DNA of 64,000 nucleotides. Source: an uncultured Corynebacterium sp. Its GTDB lineage: Bacteria; Actinomycetota; Actinomycetes; Mycobacteriales; Mycobacteriaceae. Both the position numbers and the translations under genes were made by a program. Of this stretch, positions 16,505 to 24,836 are shown piece by piece. The first letter of the stretch is position 1. Every line of letters begins with the position of its first letter. Under the pieces are notes generated by a model. That model saw nothing but the letters and a program-made list of their open reading frames with translations, was not told where the DNA came from and did not search any database. The stretch lies in the NCBI GenBank assembly GCA_943913645.1, contig CALTYZ010000004.1, forward strand, positions 1-64,000. The letters are read 5' to 3'.

Positions 16505-18136
16505 GTGAAAACGCTGCCGCGTCCGATTACCCTCATCGCCACCGCTGTCGTCGCATTGTTCAGTGTGGTTGGGTGCTCGTCGGAGCACCAAGACACAGTG
16601 GATGAGGAAGAGCATTCGAGCTTTGGCTATCAGGTTGCCGGCGATCTGCGAACGACAAACGCAGGCTCCCTTGAAGGCAGCTCTGCGCACGTACAAGCGC
16701 TCTCCGGAAAGCTGTACCCAGGGGTGTATGTACCCGGTCCGTCTGGCCAGATGATTCCGAACACAGACCTGGTAACAACCCAGGTCATCCCTGGTAGTGA
16801 GCAGCGGGTAAAGTACACGCTTTCGGAGCAGGCGGTCTTTTCCGACGGCACTCCGGTGACGTGCGCAGACTACCTACTCGCATTCACCGCTGGCAGGAAC
16901 CCAGAGGTCTTCGGCTCGCACATGCCGCTGTTTGACGACACCAGTGAGCTCACGTGCACACCGGGGAGCAAAGAGTTCACCGTGATTTTCAAAGAAGGTA
17001 GAGGTGCGCGCTGGCGTGGTCTGTTCGAAGCGGGCACTGTACTGCCGGCACACGCCGTTGCGCAACGGCTGGGAGTGACTGTCGAACAGCTTGCTGAGCA
17101 GCTGAACTCGGATGATCCGACGCGCATGCGTTCGATTGGGGATGCGTGGCGCTTTGGGTTTGACCTCGGAAATTTTGATAGCGACTTGCAGGTGTCATTC
17201 GGTCCCTACAAGGTCGAGAGCGTTGGTGAGCAAGGGGAGGTGCGGCTTGTTGCCAATGAATTCTATTACGGTGATGCACCGACAGAGCCTCGGTTAGTGG
17301 TGTGGCCAGGGTCGGTTGACTCTGAGACGCTGGCAAAGGATGGCTTGCTCATGGTCGGTGACCTGCGAGAGAATGCGCCGAGCTGGTTTGACCCGGACGC
17401 TGAGATGAACCGCCTTGAAGTTGAGACTGTGGTTGGCGAGCTCACGGAGACGCTGACTTTTCCAGAGGCAGGGGATTGGTCACTCACGGAGTATCGCCAG
17501 GCGCTGTTGCGTTGTCTCGACCCGAACTCAGTTGCCGCAGCGTCAAGTGAGGTCGCCGGGGTGGATGTCCCGGTGGCGCCGGTGCATGTTGTTCAACATG
17601 ATGATCCACTGGCGAAGCGACTCAGTGATGTGGTTGGCTCGCGGCTAGGTGTCGATCTTGAGGCTGCAAGCGCGATTGCTGGTCGACAGGTGCGGGTTGG
17701 TTATCCGTATCCGAGCGCCCGGCACGCCGCGATGGTTGAATCGATGCGGCGCAGTTGTGAGCCTGCTGGTGTTGAGATTGTCGATGCGACCGCTGCTGGT
17801 AAAACCTTAGCGGACCTGGCTCGCCTGGAATACGATGATGTCGGCGAGCTAACCTCGACCGAGGGCACGATCGATGCGCTACTGCACGTAGTTGATCCCA
17901 TGACCGAGTACCCCGCAGCGGCGAACCAAGCCGAGGAATTAGGGGCTTTGCGAGCCCAGGAGGGGTATTTGTGGGACGAACTACCGTCGATTCCTTTAGC
18001 AGCGGAGCCTAGTACGTTCGCTGTGGACCGCAGCGTGGCTAATGTCGTTCCGTACACCGGCTCTTCAGGTATCGGCTGGAACTTGAACCGTTGGCAGCTA
18101 AAACCATCTAGCGAAACGCGGCAACACTCCGAATAG
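16505..18136 (+). CDS. Peptide/oligopeptide ABC transporter substrate-binding lipoprotein
   Basis: A family 5 extracellular solute-binding protein (DppA/OppA type), 543 aa. A signal peptide with lipobox SVVGC at about residue 23 makes it a lipoprotein. VKYTLSEQAVFSDGTPVTCADYLLAF is the conserved family block. GTG 16505 follows AGGAAGGA. No permease or ATPase gene lies nearby. A lone SBP between secF and apt is also found in Mycobacterium (Rv2585c type), so it may serve a transporter encoded elsewhere or have another envelope role. The ligand is unknown. Confidence 0.85.
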   Translation: MKTLPRPITLIATAVVALFSVVGCSSEHQDTVDEEEHSSFGYQVAGDLRTTNAGSLEGSSAHVQALSGKLYPGVYVPGPSGQMIPNTDLVTTQVIPGSEQRVKYTLSEQAVFSDGTPVTCADYLLAFTAGRNPEVFGSHMPLFDDTSELTCTPGSKEFTVIFKEGRGARWRGLFEAGTVLPAHAVAQRLGVTVEQLAEQLNSDDPTRMRSIGDAWRFGFDLGNFDSDLQVSFGPYKVESVGEQGEVRLVANEFYYGDAPTEPRLVVWPGSVDSETLAKDGLLMVGDLRENAPSWFDPDAEMNRLEVETVVGELTETLTFPEAGDWSLTEYRQALLRCLDPNSVAAASSEVAGVDVPVAPVHVVQHDDPLAKRLSDVVGSRLGVDLEAASAIAGRQVRVGYPYPSARHAAMVESMRRSCEPAGVEIVDATAAGKTLADLARLEYDDVGELTSTEGTIDALLHVVDPMTEYPAAANQAEELGALRAQEGYLWDELPSIPLAAEPSTFAVDRSVANVVPYTGSSGIGWNLNRWQLKPSSETRQHSE

Positions 18137-18204
18137 CTTGGTAGTTTGTTCCATTTCGAATCCCGATAGAAGGCCACACCGAACAGGCAAGGATGCACGA
18201 GACG

Positions 18205-18753
18205 ATGGCTTACGAAGAGCGTAGGTTTCAATCGGCAAAAGATGCCGTAGCGAACAAGATCCGTCGCGTTCCGGATTTTCCAGAAAAAGGAGTCCTTTTC
18301 GAAGACTTGACCCCGGTCCTTGCGGATCCGGACGCGCTTCACATTGTGATCAAGGAGATGGCTGATGCGTGTCAAGCGCTCGGCGCAGACATCATCGGGG
18401 GACTTGATGCTCGAGGGTTCTTGCTCGGCTCCGCAGTTGCTTATGAAATGAGGCTGGGAATTTTAGCGATTAGAAAGCGTGGGAAACTGCCGCCTCCGGT
18501 GCTTACGCAGGAGTACACCACCGAATACAGCACGGCCGCGCTTCAGATCCCCTCTAGCGGGATTGACCTCGCGGGAAAGAACGTTGTGCTTGTTGACGAC
18601 GTGCTTGCAACCGGCGGGACACTTGTTGCGGCGAAGGAGCTTATCGAGCAAGCGGGCGGCACTGTTGGAGGCTATGTGGTCGTACTTGAGGTTCCGGGTC
18701 TCGGTGGCCGGCAGCGGGTGGGAGACGCGGGGTTGGTAGTGCTCGACAGCTAA
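18205..18753 (+). CDS. apt: Adenine phosphoribosyltransferase
   Basis: A purine salvage enzyme of about 182 aa converting adenine and PRPP to AMP. Visible are RRVPDFPEKGVLFEDLTPVL, IGGLDARGFLLGSAVAYEM, RKRGKLPPPV and the PRPP-binding loop VVLVDDVLATGGT near residue 130. ATG 18205 is preferred, with AAGGA 11 bases upstream; ATG 18193 overlaps that SD. The apt-rel pair downstream of secDF is conserved in Corynebacteriales and links purine pools with (p)ppGpp. Confidence 0.94.
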   Translation: MAYEERRFQSAKDAVANKIRRVPDFPEKGVLFEDLTPVLADPDALHIVIKEMADACQALGADIIGGLDARGFLLGSAVAYEMRLGILAIRKRGKLPPPVLTQEYTTEYSTAALQIPSSGIDLAGKNVVLVDDVLATGGTLVAAKELIEQAGGTVGGYVVVLEVPGLGGRQRVGDAGLVVLDS

Positions 18754-18815
18754 GAATACGTGCACACTAGGATTGCTGTTCCAGGGTTAATACCAGGTGA
18801 CGGGAGGCTTGCGCG

Positions 18816-21092
18816 GTGACGGAGAAGTCTTCGAAGCGTTCAGCGCCAAGTGTGCGTAGTGTTTCTGCCCGATTAGCTCGTTCGCTCACGGGTGGAGGGC
18901 GACCTCGTGCTAATCCGGTGCTTGATCCGCTGCTTTCTATCCACCGTAGGTATCACCCGAAAGCAGACGTTGAGCTGTTGAATCGCGCCTACGAAACCGC
19001 AGAACGGTTGCACGAGGGGGTCTATCGCAAGTCGGGGGATCCATACATCACGCACCCGTTGGCAGTCGCAACGATCTGTGGTGAATTAGGCATGGACACC
19101 ACCACCTTGGTTGCTGCTTTGCTGCATGACACTGTGGAGGATACGGAGCTAAGTGTTGAAGAGCTCAGCAACGAGTTTGGTCCAGAGGTCGCTTTACTGG
19201 TTGATGGAGTGACCAAACTAGATAAGGTCGCGCTCGGTGCCGCTGCTGAGGCGGAGACGATTCGCAAGATGATTGTGGCTATGGCGGAAGACCCGCGGGT
19301 GCTCGTTATCAAGGTCGCAGATCGCCTGCACAACATGCGCACGATGCGCTTTCTACCACCGGAGAAGCAAGCAAAGAAGGCTCGCGAAACGTTGGATGTG
19401 ATTGCTCCGCTTGCCCACCGCTTAGGTATGGCTTCGGTGAAGTGGGAGTTGGAAGATCTCGCGTTCGCGATCCTGTACCCGAAAAAATATGAGGAGATCG
19501 TTCGTCTCGTCGCAGATCGAGCGCCCTCTCGCGATCGAGCATTGAACGAGATTACCTCGCAGCTGATGGCAGAGCTGAAAGCGAACGGGATTCAGGCAGA
19601 GGTGATGGGCCGACCCAAGCACTACTGGTCGATCTATCAAAAGATGGTCGTTCGTGGCCATGATTTCGATGAGATCTTCGATCTCGTGGGCGTGCGGGTT
19701 CTCGTCGACAGTCTGCATGACTGTTATGCAGCGGTCGGGGTTGCGCATTCGCTGTACTCGGCGATGCCGGGCCGGTTTAAAGATTATGTGTCGAATCCCC
19801 GCTTCGGTGTGTATCAGTCGCTGCACACAACCGTGATGACGGATACTGGCCGGCCGCTTGAGGTTCAGGTGCGCACGCACGAGATGCACTACAATGCCGA
19901 GTTCGGTGTCGCTGCGCATTGGCGGTATAAGGAGACGAAGGGGTCGCACAAGGGCGACCAGGCTGAAGTGGACCAGATGGCGTGGATGCGCCAGTTGCTG
20001 GATTGGCAAAAAGAGGCTGCTGACCCGAACGAGTTCCTCGACTCTTTGCGTTATGACTTAACCAGCCAGCAGATTTTCGTGTTCACCCCGAAAGGTGATG
20101 TCGTCAACCTGCCGGCTGGTTCAACCCCGGTCGATTTCGCCTATGCGGTTCACACTGAGGTAGGCCACCGCTGTATCGGCGCGAAAGTCAATGGCAAACT
20201 TGTTGCGCTTGAGTCAGAGCTGAAATCGGGCGATAGGGTCGAAATCTTTACCTCGAAGGACCAGAATTCGGGCCCCTCGCGAGACTGGCAAGAGTTTGTT
20301 GTCTCGCCTCGTGCGAGGTCGAAGATTCGCCAGTGGTTTGCAAAAGAGCGTCGTGAGGAGCACTTGGAGGCGGGGCGTGACGCGCTCGCAGCAGAGGTGC
20401 AGCGCGGTGGTCTTCCGCTGCATCGACTGTTTACTGCCGAGTCGATGCGCCGAGTAGCCCGACACTTGCATTACCCGGATGTTGATGCGTTGTACACGGC
20501 GATCGGTGCCGGAAACGTTTCAGCGCAGCATGTGAGCACATTGCTGATGGAGATGTTCGGCAACGAAGATGATGCGGTGGACGCGCTCGTTGCTCGCACA
20601 TCGATTACGGAGCTTGTGCAGAACGCCTCACGTGGTGATGGTCCCGCTATCCTCGTGCAGGGCAGCCCCGATGTCATGGCCAAGCTCGCGAAGTGCTGCC
20701 AACCTGTGCCCGGCGACGAAATCTTTGGGTTTGTAACGCGTGGCGGTGGTGTGTCTGTGCATCGCATGGACTGCACGAACGCCACCAAACTCAAGTCAGA
20801 ACCCGAGCGGGTGATTGACGTCGAGTGGAATGCCGGAGACGCACGGGCTGGCGCGTCAATTGCCACACTTCAGGTCGAAGCCTTAGACCGTAACGGTTTG
20901 CTGGCAGAGATGACGCGTGTGCTTTCAGAACAAAAACTGCCGATTCTCGCGTTGTCTTCCCAGGCGGGTGATGATCGAATCGCTACGATTCGCGTCACAA
21001 TTGAGGTTTCTGACATTAAGCAGCTGGGCTCGACCATGAACCAGCTACGAAATGTAGAGGGTATCTTCGACATCTATCGCGTCACGGCCTAA
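18816..21092 (+). CDS. rel: Bifunctional (p)ppGpp synthetase/hydrolase
   Basis: A 758-aa RelA/SpoT homologue controlling the stringent response. Domains in order: hydrolase HD domain with THPLAVATICGELG, LLHDTVEDTEL (HD) and KVADRLHNMRTM; synthetase domain with MGRPKHYWSIYQKM and DLVGVRVLV, FGVYQSLHTTVM; TGS domain (VFTPKGDVVNLPAGSTPVDFAYAVH in part); helical/zinc-finger region with AKCCQPVPGDEI; and a C-terminal ACT domain. Hydrolase and synthetase residues both look intact. It starts at GTG 18816 after GGGAGG. Confidence 0.97.
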   Translation: MTEKSSKRSAPSVRSVSARLARSLTGGGRPRANPVLDPLLSIHRRYHPKADVELLNRAYETAERLHEGVYRKSGDPYITHPLAVATICGELGMDTTTLVAALLHDTVEDTELSVEELSNEFGPEVALLVDGVTKLDKVALGAAAEAETIRKMIVAMAEDPRVLVIKVADRLHNMRTMRFLPPEKQAKKARETLDVIAPLAHRLGMASVKWELEDLAFAILYPKKYEEIVRLVADRAPSRDRALNEITSQLMAELKANGIQAEVMGRPKHYWSIYQKMVVRGHDFDEIFDLVGVRVLVDSLHDCYAAVGVAHSLYSAMPGRFKDYVSNPRFGVYQSLHTTVMTDTGRPLEVQVRTHEMHYNAEFGVAAHWRYKETKGSHKGDQAEVDQMAWMRQLLDWQKEAADPNEFLDSLRYDLTSQQIFVFTPKGDVVNLPAGSTPVDFAYAVHTEVGHRCIGAKVNGKLVALESELKSGDRVEIFTSKDQNSGPSRDWQEFVVSPRARSKIRQWFAKERREEHLEAGRDALAAEVQRGGLPLHRLFTAESMRRVARHLHYPDVDALYTAIGAGNVSAQHVSTLLMEMFGNEDDAVDALVARTSITELVQNASRGDGPAILVQGSPDVMAKLAKCCQPVPGDEIFGFVTRGGGVSVHRMDCTNATKLKSEPERVIDVEWNAGDARAGASIATLQVEALDRNGLLAEMTRVLSEQKLPILALSSQAGDDRIATIRVTIEVSDIKQLGSTMNQLRNVEGIFDIYRVTA

Positions 21093-21127
21093 TCACATGC
21101 CGCATGCTGCGCGGTGCAGCGGATGAG

Positions 21128-21167
21128 AGAAAAAACGCCAGCCCCGCAACGTTGCATTGGGGCTGGC
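21128..21167 (-). terminator. Rho-independent terminator, mainly for the minus-strand gene
   Basis: A stem of GCCAGCCCC (21137-21145) and GGGGCTGGC (21159-21167) with a 13-base loop. On the minus strand it is followed by a run of Ts (As at 21130-21135 on the plus strand). It fits termination of the small secreted-protein gene and may also stop rel readthrough. Confidence 0.85.
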
Positions 21168-21221
21168 GGTAGCGTTGAGCAGCAACACTGCGCAACGCAA
21201 CTGTGTGGGTACAGTACGTGC

Positions 21222-21518
21222 TTACTTCAGGAAGTAACGGTCAGCGAAGGTGTAGATGCTGCCGAGCAGGGCGATGATGGCGGCCGCGACGGCGATCCAT
21301 TCCTTGACCTCGCGCGGATCCATATCCTTGAGCGAGGATGAGTCCTTCTGATCGGTTGTCTGGGTGGGCTTCGGGGCGGTCGTGACAGTAGGGGTAGTCG
21401 TCGGGGTCGAGACCGCAGTGGTCGTCGGGGTGGCTTCCTCGGCGTTAGCGGCAGTAACGCCGGAGGTCAGTACTGCAGCGGCGGTAGCGGAAGCGATAAG
21501 GCCTTGACGGAACTTCAT
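21222..21518 (-). CDS. Small secreted/membrane protein, Thr-rich
   Basis: A 98-aa protein without a family that I recognise. The signal peptide MKFRQGLIASATAAAVLTSG ends near AANA; then comes a Thr/Pro/Ser-rich segment (EEATPTTTAVSTPTTTPTV), a charged stretch KDMDPREVKEW, and a C-terminal membrane helix (IAVAAAIIALLGSIYTFA) ending YFLK. It looks like a short extracytoplasmic linker tethered to the membrane. ATG 21518 gives a clean signal peptide. It has its own promoter and strong terminator, so it is a single-gene unit. Function unknown. Confidence 0.75.
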   Translation of the reverse strand: MKFRQGLIASATAAAVLTSGVTAANAEEATPTTTAVSTPTTTPTVTTAPKPTQTTDQKDSSSLKDMDPREVKEWIAVAAAIIALLGSIYTFADRYFLK

Positions 21519-21561
21519 GGAATCGGTCCAATCTTTGAGACGGGTCAATCTGACGCACGTC

Positions 21562-21590
21562 ATATTAGCTTGAACCATATTCAGGTGCAA
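21562..21590 (-). promoter_or_regulatory. Promoter of the small secreted-protein gene
   Basis: On the minus strand TTGCAC (21585-21590) and TAATAT (21562-21567) are separated by exactly 17 bases, giving a start about 36 bases before ATG 21518. Good match to a sigma-A-type promoter. Bases 21600-21689 hold only a small 6-bp inverted repeat AGCTAA/TTAGCT (21616-21630), possibly the end of the cyclophilin transcript. Confidence 0.65.
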
Positions 21591-21689
21591 CACATTCATT
21601 TAGTAGTCAACTGTCAGCTAACATTTAGCTTGCTTTTGGTTGGTGGTCGCGGTGACAGTGTCCGTCGTCAAGCAAAACGCCCTGAGAAG

Positions 21690-22643
21690 CTAACGCACTG
21701 TGGCTTTATTGATCCGCACTTCCTCCGCAGGCGCCCCGTCTGATTCACCGCCTTGTGCACCGTTCTCGGCGATCGCGTCCAGCGTTTCCAGGCCCTCGTT
21801 GTCAATCTGACCGAAGTACGTGTAGGTCGGAGCGAGCACTGAGGGGCCATAGTTGAGGAAGAACTGTGAGCCGTTGGTGTCCATTCCGGCGTTCGCCATT
21901 GCAATAGTGCCGCGGTCATAACGCTTCAGCTCCGACTGCAGCGCCATACCACGGTATGCCTTCATCTCCTCCTCACTCGCGTCCTCGGGGATGCCCATCT
22001 CGGACGTATCCACTGACTCGAGCGCCTCGTCAGTCGGGTACTCATTCGGGAATTGGAATCCCGGCCCGCCAGCGCCGGTGCCGGATGGATCACCGCACTG
22101 CAGGACTTTCAAACCGTCTGAGGTAGTGATGCGGTGGCACACCGTATCGTCGAAGTAGCCTTCCTGTGCCAGGTACTCGACCGCGTTGACCGTGCAGGGA
22201 GACACCGAGCGGTCAAGTTCCATGCCGATGGGCCCCGCGTTCGTTTCAAGCTCGACAGTGACCGTGCCCTCCGTTGAGATGTCCTCGGTTGGAGGCAGGC
22301 CTTGGAAGTGCTCGTCTTGCCCATCCTCTTCATACGTGCAACTCACCGTCGGAGGCAGCGCAGTAGTGCGTTTGGTGGAGATCGGGTCAAAGGAATCAGG
22401 GTCGATTGTTTGCGCCTCGTCAGACTCTGCTGTTTCGCTCACTGAGGTGTCACCAGATGCGGTAGTTGTATCGCCATTGTCGCGAGTAGCAAGAAAATAG
22501 ATACCGCCGCCAATGAGCGCGATCGCCGCCACAGATGCCGCCGCAGTCACCCACGGCTTTGACTGCTGCTTCCGGTCGCGTGCTTGCAGCTCCTTTTCCA
22601 AGCTTGACAGCGCTTCTTTCCCGCGTTGCTCATTTGTAGCCAC
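21690..22643 (-). CDS. Membrane-anchored peptidyl-prolyl cis-trans isomerase (cyclophilin type)
   Basis: A 317-aa protein with a short cytoplasmic basic N-terminus, a membrane helix (WVTAAASVAAIALIGGGIYFL) and an acidic linker, then an extracytoplasmic cyclophilin domain with FDDTVCHRIT, GGPGFQFPNE, GTIAMANAGMDTNGSQFFLNYG and YFGQIDNEGLETLDAIAENG. It would assist folding of exported proteins. GTG 22643 has GAGGTCA upstream on the minus strand; the longer frame lacks a conserved N-terminus. It is divergent from the MBL-fold gene, an arrangement kept near hisS in corynebacteria. Confidence 0.9.
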   Translation of the reverse strand: MATNEQRGKEALSSLEKELQARDRKQQSKPWVTAAASVAAIALIGGGIYFLATRDNGDTTTASGDTSVSETAESDEAQTIDPDSFDPISTKRTTALPPTVSCTYEEDGQDEHFQGLPPTEDISTEGTVTVELETNAGPIGMELDRSVSPCTVNAVEYLAQEGYFDDTVCHRITTSDGLKVLQCGDPSGTGAGGPGFQFPNEYPTDEALESVDTSEMGIPEDASEEEMKAYRGMALQSELKRYDRGTIAMANAGMDTNGSQFFLNYGPSVLAPTYTYFGQIDNEGLETLDAIAENGAQGGESDGAPAEEVRINKATVR

Positions 22644-22711
22644 CGTGAACTGACCTCGTTTCCTTCGGTTTGTACGGTTATGCCCAAGGCGCGTCGCCAA
22701 CGTGCGCCGTA

Positions 22712-22740
22712 TTGGGGGTGGTTGAACGCCCAAATAATAT
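22712..22740 (+). promoter_or_regulatory. Candidate promoter of the MBL-fold gene
   Basis: TTGGGG (22712-22717) and TAATAT (22735-22740) with a 17-base spacer, in the divergent gap 22644-22802. A start near 22747 would give a leader of about 56 bases. Confidence 0.5.
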
Positions 22741-22802
22741 CAGGAGTGCATATATGCTCCACGAGCTGGCCGTCTGCGCGGCTTTTCAGGCAGGATCGTG
22801 CC

Positions 22803-23456
22803 ATGACAGAAAGCGTGAAGATCACCGGGTTTGCCGCAGGCCCCTACCAAACAAATTGCTATGCCATGATCGATGTGAACACAGCACAAGGAGTCGTCAT
22901 TGACCCTGGGCTTGGCGCTGCAACCAAAATTCAAGAACTTTTTGCCCAGCACAGTGCCACCCTGACTGCGGTGCTTTTGACGCATGGTCATATTGATCAC
23001 GTGCGCGATGCAGGCGAGCTCGGTGTGGATGTCTACATACACGAGTCGGATCAATTCATGCTTGAGCCGGGCACTATCGCTCCGAGACATTCAGGCATGT
23101 TGTTCGACGCTGCGGCGATGAAAGTTCCAAACCGCATCACTTACCTCCGCGATGGGGAGACAATTTCTTCTGCTGGGGTAGCGCTGACCGTCCGACATGC
23201 GCCCGGACACTCACCGGGCAGCGTCTTGCTCGTCGCAGACACATTCGTGTTCACCGGTGACGTCCTCTTTCGTGGGTCAATTGGGCGCACCGACCTTGAC
23301 TACGCCGACCCTGAGGCGATGGAGGCAACGCTTCGTGGGCCAGTTTGGGAACTCGAAGACACACTGGCTGTACTCCCCGGGCACGGGCCAACGTCGACAG
23401 TCAAACATGAGCGGGCAACGAATCCGTTCTTGCGTGAGATTAGCGCGCAGCATTAG
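22803..23456 (+). CDS. MBL-fold metallo-hydrolase (glyoxalase II-like)
   Basis: A 217-aa metallo-beta-lactamase-fold hydrolase. The zinc motif HxHxDH is seen as THGHIDHVRDAG near residue 60, followed by RHAPGHSPGSVLL, FTGDVLFRGSIGRTDL and LPGHGPTST, the standard later ligands. It is of the YcbL/GloB-like type that hydrolyses thioesters such as S-lactoylglutathione or mycothiol adducts; the substrate is not known here. ATG 22803 is preferred, with CAGGA upstream. It lies next to hisS as in other corynebacteria. Confidence 0.88.
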   Translation: MTESVKITGFAAGPYQTNCYAMIDVNTAQGVVIDPGLGAATKIQELFAQHSATLTAVLLTHGHIDHVRDAGELGVDVYIHESDQFMLEPGTIAPRHSGMLFDAAAMKVPNRITYLRDGETISSAGVALTVRHAPGHSPGSVLLVADTFVFTGDVLFRGSIGRTDLDYADPEAMEATLRGPVWELEDTLAVLPGHGPTSTVKHERATNPFLREISAQH

Positions 23457-23541
23457 ACACCAGCGCCAGCTGGTAAAAGGCCGTGTTGATGCGCGCCTTA
23501 CCCGCATGCAACCCGAAGTAAAAGGTTGACTGTCGGAGCGC

Positions 23542-23547
23542 TAAAAT
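23542..23547 (+). promoter_or_regulatory. Candidate -10 for a leaderless hisS transcript
   Basis: TAAAAT at 23542-23547 is followed by 8 bases and then the hisS GTG at 23556. No SD is present, so the mRNA may begin at or beside the start codon. A small CCAGC/GCTGG hairpin at 23460-23473 after the MBL gene may mark its 3' end. Confidence 0.5.
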
Positions 23548-23555
23548 CGAGCGAC

Positions 23556-24836
23556 GTGAGCGAGCAGCAGTCTGACCAGTTCCAGGCCCTTTCTGCCCCG
23601 AAAGGCGTGCCCGACTACATCCCCCCCGCGTCTACCGCGTTTATCCGCGTGCGTGATGCATTCGCCCATCAGGCCCGCATTGCCGGGTATCAGCACGTCG
23701 AGCTGCCTGTTTTTGAAGAAACCGCATTGTTCGCTCGAGGAGTGGGGGAGTCCACCGACGTGGTGAGCAAGGAGATGTATAGCTTTCAGGACCGAGGCGG
23801 CCGCTTAGTCACACTTCGGCCAGAGGGTACCGCCGGGGTCATGCGCGCCGTTATAGAACATCATCTCGATCGCGGCTACCTGCCAGTGAAGCTGAATTAC
23901 TCTGGCCCATTCTTCCGCTACGAGCGTCCGCAGGCGGGGCGTTACCGTCAGCTCCAACAAGTTGGGGTCGAAGCGATCGGCGTAGACGATCCGCTGCTCG
24001 ACGCCGAAGTCATCGCCCTCGCGGACCGCTCGTACCGTGCGGTCGGGTTAACCGGTTTTCGTTTGGAGCTCACGAGCCTAGGGGACTCGAACTGTCGGAC
24101 TGTCTACCGGGAGAAGTTGCAAAACTTCCTTTTCGCCCTCCCGCTTGACGCGGCCACACAGCAACGCGCAGAGCTCAACCCCCTGCGTGTACTTGACGAT
24201 AAGCGCGAGGAGGTGCGTGCTATGACAGCAGATGCGCCAGTCATGCTCGACTACCTCTGTGAGGACTGTCGCACCCATTTCGAATCGGTCACACATTGCC
24301 TTGATGCCATGGGGGTTGCATACGTGATCAATCCCCGCTTGGTGCGTGGTCTGGACTATTACACCAAGACCACGTTCGAGTTCGTCCACGATGGGCTAGG
24401 TGCCCAATCAGGCATCGGCGGCGGCGGCCGCTACGACGGGCTCATGGCGCAAATCGGCGGACAAGACCTTTCTGGCATTGGCTACGGTCTCGGTGTTGAT
24501 CGGACCCTACTCGCACTCGAAGCCGAAGGCGTGACACTAGATGGGGTTGATTCTCGCGTTGATGTTTTCGGAGTCGCGATCGGTGATGCAGCACGGATGC
24601 GGATGAGCATCCTGGTAGACCAGCTACGCCAAGCCGGAGTTGCGGCCGATATGGCCTACGGCGGGCGCGGGCTGAAAGGCGCGATGAAAGGCGCGGACCG
24701 ATCTGGTGCCCGCTTCGCCATCGTGCTGGGAGATCGTGAACTTGAAGCAGGCGAGGTGCAACTCAAGAATCTGGCAGACCACTCACAGGTCAGCGTTGCC
24801 TTGGACGCTGGAGCGATTCTTGCGGCGCTGTCCTAA
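23556..24836 (+). CDS. hisS: Histidyl-tRNA synthetase
   Basis: A class II synthetase of 426 aa charging tRNA-His. Motifs are APKGVPDYIPP at the N-terminus, TLRPEGTAGVMRAVIEH, GPFFRYERPQAGRYRQLQQ (motif 2), VRGLDYYTKTTFEFVH (histidine A region), GGGGRYDGL and GIGYGLGVDR (motif 3), then an anticodon-binding domain. GTG 23556 gives the family N-terminus. Its TAA overlaps the TAG of the convergent sdaA gene (bases 24833-24836). Confidence 0.97.
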   Translation: MSEQQSDQFQALSAPKGVPDYIPPASTAFIRVRDAFAHQARIAGYQHVELPVFEETALFARGVGESTDVVSKEMYSFQDRGGRLVTLRPEGTAGVMRAVIEHHLDRGYLPVKLNYSGPFFRYERPQAGRYRQLQQVGVEAIGVDDPLLDAEVIALADRSYRAVGLTGFRLELTSLGDSNCRTVYREKLQNFLFALPLDAATQQRAELNPLRVLDDKREEVRAMTADAPVMLDYLCEDCRTHFESVTHCLDAMGVAYVINPRLVRGLDYYTKTTFEFVHDGLGAQSGIGGGGRYDGLMAQIGGQDLSGIGYGLGVDRTLLALEAEGVTLDGVDSRVDVFGVAIGDAARMRMSILVDQLRQAGVAADMAYGGRGLKGAMKGADRSGARFAIVLGDRELEAGEVQLKNLADHSQVSVALDAGAILAALS

